Origin: Halomonas urmiana
GTDB taxonomy: Bacteria > Pseudomonadota > Gammaproteobacteria > Pseudomonadales > Halomonadaceae
Length of the DNA stretch: 55,861 nucleotides
Reading direction: 5' to 3'
NCBI RefSeq assembly: GCF_005780185.1
Contig: NZ_VBUI01000027.1
Location: 1 to 55,861, forward strand
The position numbers and the translations under genes are program-made. Positions 37,174-46,049 of the stretch are shown here, piece after piece. Position 1 is the first letter of the stretch; every line of letters starts with the position of its first letter. Under the pieces are notes generated by a model. The model worked only from the letters and a program-made list of their open reading frames with translations. It did no database searches and had not been told where the DNA came from.

Positions 37174-38979
37174 ATGACCGAAGAGAGCCGGACGATATCC
37201 CGTGGCGCAGAAGACCTTTCGTGTCCGCCAGCCCCGACCGAGCAGGAACGGCCGAATCCGGGGCTCTATTCCACCCATGCCCTCGACCGCGCCTTCAAGG
37301 CGAACCTGGCGCGGATGACCGCGGGCATCACCCCGGCGGGGGTAGTCAGCGTGTACGTCGAATGGCTGGCGCACCTTGCGCTGTCGCCGGGCAAGCAGGT
37401 GGAGCTGGGCGAGAAGGCCCTGCGCAAGAGCCTGCGGCTGGGACATTACGTGAGTCGTGTCGCCAGCGACCCGGCGGCCAGCCCCTGTATCCAGCCCATG
37501 GCGCAGGACAAGCGTTTCGCGGATGAGGCGTGGCAGCAGTGGCCGTACAACGTCATGTATCAGTCCTTTCTGCTGACTCAGCAGTGGTGGCACAACGCCA
37601 CGACCGGTGTCGAGGGCCTGTCGCCGCCTCGCGAACGGGTGGTCAACTTCATGACCCGTCAGCTGCTGGACCACTGGTCGCCATCCAACGCGCCCTGGCT
37701 GAATCCGGAGGTGACCGCGGCCACGCTGCAGACAGGCGGCATGAACCTGGTGGATGGCTGGCAGAACTTCCTCGAGGACTGGGAACGCAACATCTCGGGC
37801 AAGCCACCGATAGGCGCCGAGCGATTTTCTGTCGGCGAGAACCTGGCCGTCACCCCCGGCAAGGTGGTCTATCGTAACCGGTTGATCGAGTTGATCCAGT
37901 ACTCGCCCACTACGCCACAGGTCCATGCCGAGCCGGTGCTGATCGTGCCGGCCTGGATCATGAAGTACTACGTGCTCGACCTGGCCCCCGGCCAGTCGCT
38001 GGTGGAGTACCTGGTGGACCAGGGCCATACGGTATTCATGATCTCCTGGCGCAATCCGGACTCGGAGGATCGCGACCTGAGCCTGGAAGACTACCGCCGG
38101 CTCGGCCCCATGGCGGCACTGGACGTGGTGACCGAGATCACCGGCCAGCCCAAGGTGCATGGCCTGGGCTACTGCTTGGGCGGGACCCTGCTGTCGATTG
38201 CCGCGGCGGGCATGGCGCGTGACGGTGACGAGCGGCTGGCCTCGCTCACCACCCTGGCCACACAGGTGGACTTCACCGAGGCGGGCGAGCTGATGCTATT
38301 CGTCGGCGAGAGTCAGGTGGCCTATCTCGAGAACATGATGTGGGACCAGGGTTACCTGGACGGCTATCAGATGGCCGGCGCCTTCCAGATCCTGCGTTCC
38401 AACGACCTGATCTGGTCGCGCATGGTGCATGACTACCTGCTGGGCAAGCGGCAGCCGATGAACGCACTCATGGCCTGGAACGCCGATATCACACGCATGC
38501 CTTATCGCATGCATTCTGACTACCTGCGCTCCCTGTTCCTGAACAACGACCTGGCCAGTGGTCGCTATCAGGTGGATCATCGACCCATTGCGATCCAGGA
38601 CATCCGGGTGCCCGTGTTGGCGGTGGGGACGACCAAGGATCACGTCGCCCCTTGGGAGTCGGTCTACAAGATTCATCTGCTGACCGATGCCGAGGAGGTG
38701 ACCTTCCTGCTTACCAACGGCGGACACAACGCGGGCATTGTCAGCGAGCTACAGCACCCACACCGGCGTTTCCAGATGCGCACCCAGCGTCAGGGCGAGC
38801 CCTACCTGGATCCGGAAACCTGGCAGCAGATTGCCCCGGAACACGAAGGCTCCTGGTGGCCGGCCTTGCAGAGTTGGCTAGGCTCACGTTCGTCCGGCAA
38901 GGTCTCGCCACCCCCGATGGGCAGCGAGCGCTTCCCGCCGCTCGAAGACGCCCCTGGCAGCTATGTGCGACAGTCCTGA
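37174..38979 (+). CDS. phaC: class I-type poly(3-hydroxyalkanoate) synthase
   Basis: A 601-aa alpha/beta-hydrolase polymerase that joins hydroxyacyl-CoA into polyester at granules. The N-terminal PhaC domain (NFLEDWERNISGKPP, FSVGENLAVTPGKVVYRN) precedes the lipase-like box GYCLGG with catalytic Cys334. Asp489 (TTKDHVAPW) and His518 (NGGHNAG) complete the triad. WRNPDSEDRDLSLEDY is also typical. Length fits class I. No phaA, phaB or phasin lies beside it, so this may be one of several synthases. GAAGGGGGCAGG precedes the ATG. Confidence 0.9.
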   Translation: MTEESRTISRGAEDLSCPPAPTEQERPNPGLYSTHALDRAFKANLARMTAGITPAGVVSVYVEWLAHLALSPGKQVELGEKALRKSLRLGHYVSRVASDPAASPCIQPMAQDKRFADEAWQQWPYNVMYQSFLLTQQWWHNATTGVEGLSPPRERVVNFMTRQLLDHWSPSNAPWLNPEVTAATLQTGGMNLVDGWQNFLEDWERNISGKPPIGAERFSVGENLAVTPGKVVYRNRLIELIQYSPTTPQVHAEPVLIVPAWIMKYYVLDLAPGQSLVEYLVDQGHTVFMISWRNPDSEDRDLSLEDYRRLGPMAALDVVTEITGQPKVHGLGYCLGGTLLSIAAAGMARDGDERLASLTTLATQVDFTEAGELMLFVGESQVAYLENMMWDQGYLDGYQMAGAFQILRSNDLIWSRMVHDYLLGKRQPMNALMAWNADITRMPYRMHSDYLRSLFLNNDLASGRYQVDHRPIAIQDIRVPVLAVGTTKDHVAPWESVYKIHLLTDAEEVTFLLTNGGHNAGIVSELQHPHRRFQMRTQRQGEPYLDPETWQQIAPEHEGSWWPALQSWLGSRSSGKVSPPPMGSERFPPLEDAPGSYVRQS

Positions 38980-39031
38980 GCCTCATGCCTAGTGCCCTCG
39001 TGTCAGGCCAGCAGCGCAGCAGGCTCTGGGC

Positions 39032-39790
39032 TCACAGCTGTCGCCGCCAACGACTTTCAATGGTCTCGAGCTCCGCCGGCCCATAGAGGGCCTGAGCATG
39101 CCCGCTGTAATGGGCCCATAGCTGGTCGCCGGCATCGTAGTGCCACCACTCGCTCGGCAAGTTGGTAAAGCCCTGTTCGCGCATGGTGCCATGGAGGCGG
39201 CGGCGGTTGTCGCGGGCCTGTCGCTGTCGGGCATCCGGGCGAACAATCTCTTCCAGCGCGGCAGTGTGGGAGGCCGGCACGGCCTCGTCGAACAGGGTGC
39301 CCATGTCCAGCGGCAGCCCGTCGGCATCGCTCAGGGTCACATCCACGGCGCCGCCGGTGAGGTGGGGGCTCGGCGAGTTCGCCTCGCGACTGGGCACGGA
39401 AACGAATTCCCGCGTTCGCTCCAGCAGTGTCTCGTCGCTGAGTTCGGGATGGTGAGAGCGGATGGCCTCCTGCAGCGTATCGAAGAGGTACTGCTGCACG
39501 CGCCAGGGTCGCCAGCCGTCCAGGATCACCAGGCCGTATTCCGCGGGCAGGGAGCGTGCCACTTTCAGCAGCCGCCGATAGACCCCTTCACGGACATAGC
39601 ATTCGCTGATTGCCCCGGGAATGTCCTGCTTGGCATAGACCGGGAAGATCTTGATCGGTGACGGTGCCAGGCTCAACGGAACCAGTGGCTCGCCACTTCC
39701 CGTGATGGGGATGCGGCTCACCACCGACCAGTCGGGGTCGGGGTGGCGGTCGATGGGTGATGACAGTGAGCGGTTCACGACGGTCTCCAT
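39032..39790 (-). CDS. ddpX: VanX/DdpX-type D-alanyl-D-alanine dipeptidase
   Basis: A 252-aa zinc dipeptidase of the M15D family, which hydrolyses D-Ala-D-Ala. The zinc-binding SPHLTGGAVD (SxHxxGxAxD motif) and the C-terminal EWWHYD (ExxH zinc ligand and base) are intact. LVILDGWRPWRVQQYLF is also typical. No signal peptide is visible, so it probably acts in the cytoplasm on imported dipeptide. Its start lies 4 nt after the TRAP large permease gene. Substrate specificity within the family is not certain. Confidence 0.85.
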   Translation of the reverse strand: METVVNRSLSSPIDRHPDPDWSVVSRIPITGSGEPLVPLSLAPSPIKIFPVYAKQDIPGAISECYVREGVYRRLLKVARSLPAEYGLVILDGWRPWRVQQYLFDTLQEAIRSHHPELSDETLLERTREFVSVPSREANSPSPHLTGGAVDVTLSDADGLPLDMGTLFDEAVPASHTAALEEIVRPDARQRQARDNRRRLHGTMREQGFTNLPSEWWHYDAGDQLWAHYSGHAQALYGPAELETIESRWRRQL

Positions 39791-39794
39791 GGGG

Positions 39795-41072
39795 TCAGCC
39801 AAGCTGAGTCGGTAGCCAGAGGGTCAGGGAAGGGAACAGGATGAGCAGGATCAGCACCAGGATCGCCGTCACCACGAATGGCCAGATGGTACGAAACAGC
39901 GAGGTGATCTCGATCCGACTGACCGCGGCCGCGACGAACACACAGGCGCCCATCGGTGGGGTGATCAGGGCAATGGTGATGTTCAAGGTGATGATGATGC
40001 CCAGATGCACCGGGTCGATGCCCGCCATCATGGCCACGGGAGAGAAGATCGGCGTCAGCAGCATCAGGGCCGAGACCTCCTCCATGAACATGCCGGTGAC
40101 GAAGGTGATCAGGCTCAGCAGCAGCAGGATCACCACCGGCTGCTCGATGTAGGGAGCCAGCAGCGCCACGAATTCGTTGGGCACCTGGGCATAGGAGAGC
40201 AGCCAGCTGATGGTGGCCGAGGCGGCCATGATCAGGAAGATCGCCGAGGTCAGGCGCGTGGTGTCGACCATGGCCTTCCAGAAATCATTGAGGCGCAGAT
40301 TGCCCTGCGCCAGGCCGCACAGGGCCACGTAGAGCGCCGTGAGCGCCCCGGATTCGGTGGGCGTGACGAAGCCCATGACGATCCCCGAGACGATGATGAA
40401 GGGGGCCACCAGCGCGGGCAGGGCGCCCAGGGCCGTGACCACCAGCTCCCGGCGTGAAGGGAGTCCGCCGCGTTTTTCCAGTCCCTTGTGCCAGGCATAC
40501 CAGGCGTTCATGGTCATGAACGCCAGGCCCAGCAGCAAGCCCGGGAACACGCCGGCGAGAAACAGGTCACCGACCGAGGTATTGGTCAGCGAAGCGTAGA
40601 GGATCATGAAGATGCTGGGCGGGATGATCGGCCCGATCAGCGAGCTGCCGGCAGTGAGGCCCGCGGCAAAGGCGGTGGAGTAGCCTTCCTTGCGCATGGG
40701 CGGCACGAGCAGCGAGCCCAGCGCCGAGGTATCGGCCACCGCGGAGCCATTCACGCCGGCGAAGAAGATGCTGGAGACCACATTGACATGGCCCATGCCG
40801 CCGCGCAGGTGGCCGACCAGCAGCTTGGCGAAGGCCATGAGTCGGTCCGTCAGCCGCGTCACGTTCATCAGGTTGCCGGCCAGGATGAACAGCGGAATGG
40901 CCATCAACGAGAAGACATTGATGCCGCCGAAGAACTGCTGGGGCATCATGCGCGGGATCATCGCGGGATCGACGAACATGAAGCCCACCACCGCCGTGGC
41001 AAGTAGTGAGATAAATAGCGGTAACCCCAGCAGGACGTGCACCAGGAAGACAGCCAGCATGGTCAAGGTCAT
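39795..41072 (-). CDS. dctM: TRAP transporter large permease (DctM type)
   Basis: A 425-aa inner-membrane protein with about 12 helices, the transport subunit of a TRAP system driven by a sodium gradient. Characteristic stretches are IPLFILAGNLMNVTRLTDRLM, NVVSSIFFAGVNGSAVADTSALG, GSSLIGPIIPPSIFMILYA and ITLNITIALITPPMGACVFV. The ATG at 41072 overlaps the dctQ stop (ATGA). Confidence 0.9.
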   Translation of the reverse strand: MTLTMLAVFLVHVLLGLPLFISLLATAVVGFMFVDPAMIPRMMPQQFFGGINVFSLMAIPLFILAGNLMNVTRLTDRLMAFAKLLVGHLRGGMGHVNVVSSIFFAGVNGSAVADTSALGSLLVPPMRKEGYSTAFAAGLTAGSSLIGPIIPPSIFMILYASLTNTSVGDLFLAGVFPGLLLGLAFMTMNAWYAWHKGLEKRGGLPSRRELVVTALGALPALVAPFIIVSGIVMGFVTPTESGALTALYVALCGLAQGNLRLNDFWKAMVDTTRLTSAIFLIMAASATISWLLSYAQVPNEFVALLAPYIEQPVVILLLLSLITFVTGMFMEEVSALMLLTPIFSPVAMMAGIDPVHLGIIITLNITIALITPPMGACVFVAAAVSRIEITSLFRTIWPFVVTAILVLILLILFPSLTLWLPTQLG

Positions 41073-41560
41073 GCGGGGTCCTCCGTGAGTGTCTTGAGGG
41101 GCGCCGGACCATGCCACAGGGCATGCCAGGCCAGCAGCGCGAAGCCAATCGGCACCGACAGCATGGGAATCGTCCTGCTGATGCCCAGCCCCTGGCTGGT
41201 GAACATCGAGACGGACATCGCATAGCGATAACTGATGATGGCGGCGCCGACGGCAATGCCCAGCGTAAGGAGCCACTGGTAGAGGTTAAGGAGGCGGCAC
41301 AGCGGCGCTGGCAGCAGGCGCTCGATCAGCGCGACGCGCATGTGGCCGCCCTCCACCCAGACGGCACCGGCGCCGAGCAGCACGCTGCCGATGATCAGAA
41401 AGCGGGCCAGCTCGTCTGTCCAGATGGGTGCCCCGCCGGCGAGGTAGCGCATGAACACGCCGAAGAGGATCACCGCCAGATCGATAAGCAGCAGGCTGCT
41501 GGCAATACTAAGTGACACGGACCGGCTGATGGCCAGCACGCGAGAGTTCGATAACGTCAT
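41069..41560 (-). CDS. dctQ: TRAP transporter small permease (DctQ type)
   Basis: A 163-aa four-helix membrane subunit with the family stretch GVFMRYLAGGAPIWTDELARFL (about 34-55) and GHMRVALIERLLP. It partners DctM and is coupled to it by a 4-nt overlap. A strong hairpin separates it from dctP upstream. Confidence 0.87.
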   Translation of the reverse strand: MTLSNSRVLAISRSVSLSIASSLLLIDLAVILFGVFMRYLAGGAPIWTDELARFLIIGSVLLGAGAVWVEGGHMRVALIERLLPAPLCRLLNLYQWLLTLGIAVGAAIISYRYAMSVSMFTSQGLGISRTIPMLSVPIGFALLAWHALWHGPAPLKTLTEDPA

Positions 41561-41581
41561 GGAGGGATGCCATCTGTCATG

Positions 41582-41606
41582 GGGCAGGGGGGGGAGCCCC
41601 CTGCCC
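41582..41606 (-). terminator. intercistronic hairpin between dctP and dctQ
   Basis: GGGCAGGGGG on one arm pairs with CCCCCTGCCC on the other, with a very G-rich loop. There is no T-tract on the minus strand. It more likely stabilises the abundant dctP message than terminates, giving more binding protein than permease. Confidence 0.55.
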
Positions 41607-41636
41607 GAACTGCGGATGTCTCAGGGACGCTTTGGC

Positions 41637-42671
41637 TTACTCGGCCAGATGTGTCATCCCGGCATCCTCGAGCGCCATGTCGATGAAGGACGGATCAATG
41701 TCCTGCTCGCCGAGCCACTCCAGGTAGGCCGGCTGGCCCTGCTCGCGGAAGGCGGACAGCTCCTCCTCGGAGGGCCGGATCACCTCCATGCCCTGCTCCT
41801 CGAGATAGGCGATGCGCTCGTCGACCCGGGTCTCGTTGTGTTCGCGGGCCATCTGATTGGCCTCCTCCACGGCCGCCATGAAGGCCTCGCGCGTCGTCTC
41901 GTCCCAGCCGTCGATCATCGCGCCGTTGCCGACCAGGAACTGGTCGGAGTACTGGATGTTGGCCAGCGTCAGGTAGTCCTGCACCTCATAGAGGCTGCCC
42001 ATGATGATGTACATCGGCGGGTTCATCTGACCATCGGCGACGCCGGTCTTGAGCGCCATGTAGACCTCGGTCCAGGGAATCGGCGTGCCGGAAGCCCCGA
42101 AGGCCTCATAGAGCGCGACCTGGCTGGGGTCCATGGCGCGAAAGCGCAGCCCCTCGAAGTCGCCGGGCGAGGAGATGGGTTTCTCATCGTTGGTGAAGGC
42201 CAGAAAGCCGCCTTCCTCGACCACGGCCAGCAGCTCCACGCCGGTGCGCTCGCGCAGGGCGTCCTCGACGGCCTGCCAGTACTGGCCTTCGTCGAAGAAG
42301 GTGCGTGCCGACTCGAAATCGTCGAAGAGGAAGGGAATGGCGCTGACGAACACTTCCGGCACCAGGGGAGACATGCCGGCGAAGGAGGCGATGTTCAGGC
42401 TGGGGCTGTTCATCGTCTGCTCCATGCGCTCCTGTTCCTCCCCCAGCATGCTGTTGGGGTAGAGCTTGAGTTCGATTTCGCCGTCGGTCTTTTCCTCGAC
42501 CAGCTCCTTGAGGTTGGTGGCGAAGACATGCACGGCGTTCTTGTCGGGATCCGGGGCGCCGTTGTAGCTCAGGTCCACGGTGGTGGCGGCCTGCGCCTGG
42601 CTGGCCAGCACACCCGCGGCCAGGACGGCGGCGGTGAGGGAGGACACGGCGAACGTACGAGTGGGGTTCAT
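41637..42671 (-). CDS. dctP: TRAP transporter substrate-binding protein (DctP type)
   Basis: A 344-aa periplasmic protein with Sec signal MNPTRTFAVSSLTAAVLAAG, cleaved near QAQA. DctP-family features are LKELVEEKTDGEIELKLYP, the conserved arginine region LRFRAMDPSQVALYEAFGA, and TEVYMALKTGVADGQMNPP. The ligand is unknown; the operon context with a dipeptidase suggests a dipeptide-like or amino-acid-like carboxylate. Confidence 0.88.
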   Translation of the reverse strand: MNPTRTFAVSSLTAAVLAAGVLASQAQAATTVDLSYNGAPDPDKNAVHVFATNLKELVEEKTDGEIELKLYPNSMLGEEQERMEQTMNSPSLNIASFAGMSPLVPEVFVSAIPFLFDDFESARTFFDEGQYWQAVEDALRERTGVELLAVVEEGGFLAFTNDEKPISSPGDFEGLRFRAMDPSQVALYEAFGASGTPIPWTEVYMALKTGVADGQMNPPMYIIMGSLYEVQDYLTLANIQYSDQFLVGNGAMIDGWDETTREAFMAAVEEANQMAREHNETRVDERIAYLEEQGMEVIRPSEEELSAFREQGQPAYLEWLGEQDIDPSFIDMALEDAGMTHLAE

Positions 42672-42747
42672 GCTTTAACTCCGGGCGTTGTTGTTGGCGG
42701 AACGGCCGGCCTGCTGGCCGGTATATGAGCAGACTAGGCGTTGCTGC

Positions 42748-42762
42748 GTTGACTAATCAAAC
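42748..42762 (-). promoter_or_regulatory. candidate LysR-type operator upstream of dctP
   Basis: GTTGACTAATCAAAC is a dyad of T-N11-A type lying between lysR and dctP. It is well placed to bind the adjacent LysR regulator at the dctPQM-ddpX promoter. Confidence 0.4.
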
Positions 42763-42766
42763 CCTT

Positions 42767-42791
42767 AAGCGTTGCTTTTATATCAACGCTT
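42767..42791 (-). terminator. hairpin overlapping the end of the lysR gene
   Basis: AAGCGTTG (42767-42774) pairs with CAACGCTT (42784-42791) around an AT-rich loop. On the minus strand it spans the lysR stop codon and could end lysR transcription or form part of the control region before dctP. Confidence 0.45.
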
Positions 42792-43718
42792 GGCGCCCAG
42801 CAGGCGCGGGGCATCGGCATTGAAGAAGCGCATCCCCCGGCACAGATGCTCCAGACAAGCCTTCGCTGCCACCGTGAGCTCGCGGCCGGTGAGGCTCACG
42901 ATCTGGGCCCGGGCATCGCTGAGCACAGGATAGGCCATGGGCAGGACGGTGATATCCCCTTGCTGGATCTCCTCGGCCACGGTCAACTCGGGCATGAAGG
43001 TCACCCCGATGCCCGAGCGCACGAAATTCTTCAACACGGCTACCGAGTTGGTGTGCAGGCGCGCCTGCAGGAAGATGCGCTCCTGGTGGGCCACGGCATT
43101 GACCATCTGGCGCATGCCGAAGGGGTTGTCCATCAGGCCGATCGGCCAGCGCACCAGGTCCTGCAGGGCGACCGGCCGCGAGAAATGGGCCAGTTCGTGG
43201 TCGGTGGGGACGATCAGGTCCAGGGGCTGGCGTGTCTCGACATGGCAGGTCAGCTGAGGGTCGACGGGGGGCGCATAGAGGAGGGCGAGCTCGACTTCGC
43301 GATCCTTGACCAAGGCCATGGCCTCGTTGACTCCGGCCATCACCACCTCCAGCTCGATTCCCGGGTAGGTGGTCATGAAGGACTGCAGGGGAGCGGAGAT
43401 CAGGTCGGCGATGAAGCCTTCGCCCACCGCGATCCGGACCTGGCCGCTGACCAGACCCTGCAGCGCCGACAGGCGGGAGATCACGGCGTCTTCTGCCGCC
43501 TGCTGACTATGGTAATGATCGACGAGCAGGCGTCCCGCCTCGGTCACCTTGATGCCGCCGGCATGGCGTTCCAGCAGCCTGGTGTCGAGCTGTTCCTCGA
43601 GGTAGCGGATCTGCCGGCTGATGGCCGAGACATCGATGCCGAGGTAGGTAGCCGCCTTGCGCAGAGAACCGCGACGAATCACTTCGCTCAGGTAGGAGAG
43701 GGCGCGGGTGTTGAGCAT
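42783..43718 (-). CDS. LysR-family transcriptional regulator
   Basis: A 311-aa regulator with an N-terminal winged helix-turn-helix (RRGSLRKAATYLGIDVSAISRQIRYLEEQLDTRLLER, about 15-50) and a C-terminal periplasmic-binding-protein-like ligand domain (about 90-295). It is encoded just upstream of, and on the same strand as, the TRAP-dipeptidase genes, so it most likely controls them. The ligand is unknown. Confidence 0.88.
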   Translation of the reverse strand: MLNTRALSYLSEVIRRGSLRKAATYLGIDVSAISRQIRYLEEQLDTRLLERHAGGIKVTEAGRLLVDHYHSQQAAEDAVISRLSALQGLVSGQVRIAVGEGFIADLISAPLQSFMTTYPGIELEVVMAGVNEAMALVKDREVELALLYAPPVDPQLTCHVETRQPLDLIVPTDHELAHFSRPVALQDLVRWPIGLMDNPFGMRQMVNAVAHQERIFLQARLHTNSVAVLKNFVRSGIGVTFMPELTVAEEIQQGDITVLPMAYPVLSDARAQIVSLTGRELTVAAKACLEHLCRGMRFFNADAPRLLGAKR

Positions 43719-43864
43719 CGGCCGCAGTGCCTCATGTCGGTCGTGGATGGATTGATGTCACCATACCGCTTCGGCGCCACACGTGCCCGAAGCCCCTGTT
43801 TTGGCTACACTGTTGCTCCCAGTCACAGCTGCCCCCAGTCACAGCCGCAATCCGGGATCATTCG

Positions 43865-44719
43865 ATGTCACACTATTACCGCCTGGTGGTGTCCTGTCCG
43901 GACCGTCTGGGCATCGTCGCCAGGGTCTCCAACTTCATCGCCGGGCACGGCGGCTCGATCACCGAGGCCAGCCAGCACTCCGACCTGGAGGGCGGTCGCT
44001 TCTTCATGCGCTACGAGATCCTGGCCGACTCCGTGGGCATGCCGCCCGAAGCGCTGCGTGAGGCGTTCGCGCCCGTTGCCTCCGAGTTCGACATGACCTG
44101 GGCGCTCACCGACACCCGCCAGCGGCGCCGGGTGGTGCTGATGGTCTCGCGGGAGAGCCACTGCCTGGTGGACCTGCTCTATCGCTGGACGGCGGGCGAG
44201 CTCGACTGCGACATCGCCGGCGTGATCTCCAACCACGAGGACATGCGTGGCCTTGTCGAGTGGCACGGCATTGCCTACCATCACGTGCCGGTCAAGGCCG
44301 ACGACAAGCAGGCCGCCTTCGACGCGGTGCAGCGGCTGGTCGACGAGGCGCGCGCCGACTGCGTGGTGCTGGCCCGCTACATGCAGATCATGCCGCCGGC
44401 GCTCTGCGAGCGCTTCCAGGGCCGCATGATCAACATCCATCACAGCTTCCTGCCCTCGTTCGCCGGCGCCCGGCCCTACCACCAGGCGCATCAGCGCGGC
44501 GTGAAGCTGATCGGCGCCACCTGCCACTACGTCACCGAGGAGCTCGATGCCGGCCCGATCATCGAGCAGGACATCCACCGGGTCAGCCACTGCCACACGC
44601 CCACCGATCTGGTGCGCTTCGGCCGCGACGTGGAGAAGGCGGTGCTGGCCCGGGGGCTGCGCTGGCACCTGGAGGATCGCGTGCTCATTCACGGCAACAA
44701 GACCGTGGTCTTCGCGTGA
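43865..44719 (+). CDS. purU: formyltetrahydrofolate deformylase
   Basis: A 284-aa cytoplasmic enzyme that hydrolyses 10-formyl-THF to formate and THF. An N-terminal ACT domain (RLVVSCPDRLGIVARVSNFIAGHGGSI, residues 1-85) is followed by a formyltransferase-like domain with ARYMQIMPPALCERF, NIHHSFLPSFAGARPYHQA (catalytic His) and ELDAGPIIEQD (catalytic Asp). Length and motifs are normal. Confidence 0.94.
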   Translation: MSHYYRLVVSCPDRLGIVARVSNFIAGHGGSITEASQHSDLEGGRFFMRYEILADSVGMPPEALREAFAPVASEFDMTWALTDTRQRRRVVLMVSRESHCLVDLLYRWTAGELDCDIAGVISNHEDMRGLVEWHGIAYHHVPVKADDKQAAFDAVQRLVDEARADCVVLARYMQIMPPALCERFQGRMINIHHSFLPSFAGARPYHQAHQRGVKLIGATCHYVTEELDAGPIIEQDIHRVSHCHTPTDLVRFGRDVEKAVLARGLRWHLEDRVLIHGNKTVVFA

Positions 44720-44782
44720 TGGCTAGGCTGACGATCGTGAGGTGAATCGCGAGGTGCATTGCCCTGATCAAAGGGAGTCGAG

Positions 44783-45454
44783 ATGACGATCGCCGAACCG
44801 GTACTCGCCCCCTGGCTGCTGTGGCTCTGCAGCCTGGTCTCGCTGGCCGTGGTCGGCCTGGCGCTGAGCCGGCGGCCCTGGGTGGCGCTGATCGAGGATA
44901 CCGCCCTGCAGCATCGCTGGCTGGCCGCGACCGTCATCGTGATGCTGTTCTGGCAGCTGCGCGCCCAGGCCGTGGACTGGTTGACCCTGCACCTGATGTT
45001 CACGGCGCTACTGACCCTGATCTTCAAGGCACCGCTGGCGCTGCTGTCGATCACCGCCATCAACGTCGCCATGGTGCTGCTGGGGCGCATCGACTGGCCG
45101 CTGCTCGGCGTCAACGTGCTGATCACCGGGGTAGTGCCGGCGCTGGTGATGGGCATCGTCTGGCGGCTGGTCGACCGTCGCCTGCCCGATAACCTGATGA
45201 TCTTCCTGTTCGTCTGCGCCTTCTTCGGCTCGGCGCTCGCCACCCTGGCCGCCGGCCTGTCCGCCGTGGGGCTGATGGCGCTGGGGGCTGTCGATGCTGA
45301 AGCGCTGCGCCAGGCGCTGGAGTACGCGCGCTTCCTGCCGCTGCTGATGCCCTCCGAGGCCTTCATCACCGGCATGCTGATGAGCATCCTGATGGTCTAC
45401 CACCCCGGCTGGGTCGCCACCTTCAACGACCATCGCTATATCGACACCAAGTGA
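44783..45454 (+). CDS. energy-coupling factor (CbiM-like) membrane protein
   Basis: A 223-aa inner-membrane protein with six or seven hydrophobic segments. The C-terminal SEAFITGMLMSILMVYHPGW resembles CbiM/ECF-type permease families found as standalone genes in Pseudomonas and Halomonas. No ATPase or other ECF subunit lies next to it, so its substrate and partners are unknown. GGGAGTCGAG precedes the ATG. Confidence 0.65.
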   Translation: MTIAEPVLAPWLLWLCSLVSLAVVGLALSRRPWVALIEDTALQHRWLAATVIVMLFWQLRAQAVDWLTLHLMFTALLTLIFKAPLALLSITAINVAMVLLGRIDWPLLGVNVLITGVVPALVMGIVWRLVDRRLPDNLMIFLFVCAFFGSALATLAAGLSAVGLMALGAVDAEALRQALEYARFLPLLMPSEAFITGMLMSILMVYHPGWVATFNDHRYIDTK

Positions 45455-45469
45455 ACGGCCAAGGGGGTA

Positions 45470-45514
45470 GCGCCAAGCAGCCAAGCGCCGAGCGCCGAGC
45501 GCCGAGCAGCCAAG
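45470..45514 (+). repeat. left array of 7/8-nt units, cassette 1
   Basis: The units read GCGCCAA, GCAGCCAA, GCGCCGA x3, GCAGCCAA, followed by a looser tail (GCCGAGCGTCGAGCATCGAGC) to about 45560. It begins 15 nt after the stop of the upstream membrane-protein gene. The array at 45961-46049 has the reverse-complement units, so the two face each other across the four-helix-bundle gene. Confidence 0.85.
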
Positions 45515-45567
45515 ATAAACCATCAAACGAGGACGCCGAGCGTCGAGCATCGAGCAAGCAGGGCGGT

Positions 45568-45909
45568 TCAGTCGCGGAACCGGGTCATGAGTCCGTAGAG
45601 CATACGAGAAATCTCTCGCGTCTCTTCGGCCCAGCGCTGGCCTGACGATTTATCGATGTATCCAATTTCGATGCCAATGTAGATCTGAGTTCTCAACTCA
45701 GCACAGGAACCTTTGGCATAGCTAAAGAACTTGACGCGATCCTTGTCGCCGTCTCGTTCGTAGCCTTCTGCAATATTGCTTGCAATCGATAAGGCGGATC
45801 GGGTGATCTGGTCCTTAAACCCGAAGTCCCTCGATTGGCTGAAAGACTGGTAAACCTCTGAGCACAGCCTTGCTGAACGCTTCCATACCAGCAGATCCTC
45901 GAATCGCAT
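45568..45909 (-). CDS. four-helix-bundle protein (S23/IVP family, Avd-like fold)
   Basis: A 113-aa protein starting MRFEDLLVWKRSARLCSEVY after GGGAGGCAGGG. The hallmarks of the S23/intervening-sequence protein family are present: DLLVWKRS, FGFKDQITRSALSIASNIAEGYER (about 33-56) and FFSYAKGSCAELRTQIYIG. Members occur inside 23S rRNA intervening sequences and share a fold with Avd, the accessory protein of diversity-generating retroelements; their own role is unknown. Its GC is lower than its neighbours (88 of 180 bases in 45661-45840). It is alone between two facing repeat arrays. Confidence 0.88.
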   Translation of the reverse strand: MRFEDLLVWKRSARLCSEVYQSFSQSRDFGFKDQITRSALSIASNIAEGYERDGDKDRVKFFSYAKGSCAELRTQIYIGIEIGYIDKSSGQRWAEETREISRMLYGLMTRFRD

Positions 45910-45960
45910 CCCTGCCTCCCACCCAAGCTCCATAGGCTTTCAACATAGCGCACTGATACC

Positions 45961-46049
45961 TTGGCTGCTCAGAGCTTGGCTGCTCGGCGCTTGGCCGCTC
46001 GGCGCTTGGCCGCTCGGCCGCTTGGCGCTCGGCGCTCGGCGCTCGGCGC
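45961..46049 (+). repeat. right array of 7/8-nt units, cassette 1
   Basis: The units in order are TTGGCTGC, TCAGAGC, TTGGCTGC, TCGGCGC, TTGGCCGC, TCGGCGC, TTGGCCGC, TCGGCCGC, TTGGCGC, TCGGCGC x3. The last unit touches the dinB stop codon (46050-46052). Every unit starts with T and ends with C, mixing 7- and 8-base lengths. Confidence 0.88.

Noticed and set aside
45568..45909. Diversity-generating retroelement based on the Avd-like gene
   Set aside because: No reverse transcriptase, template repeat or variable repeat is present in the window.
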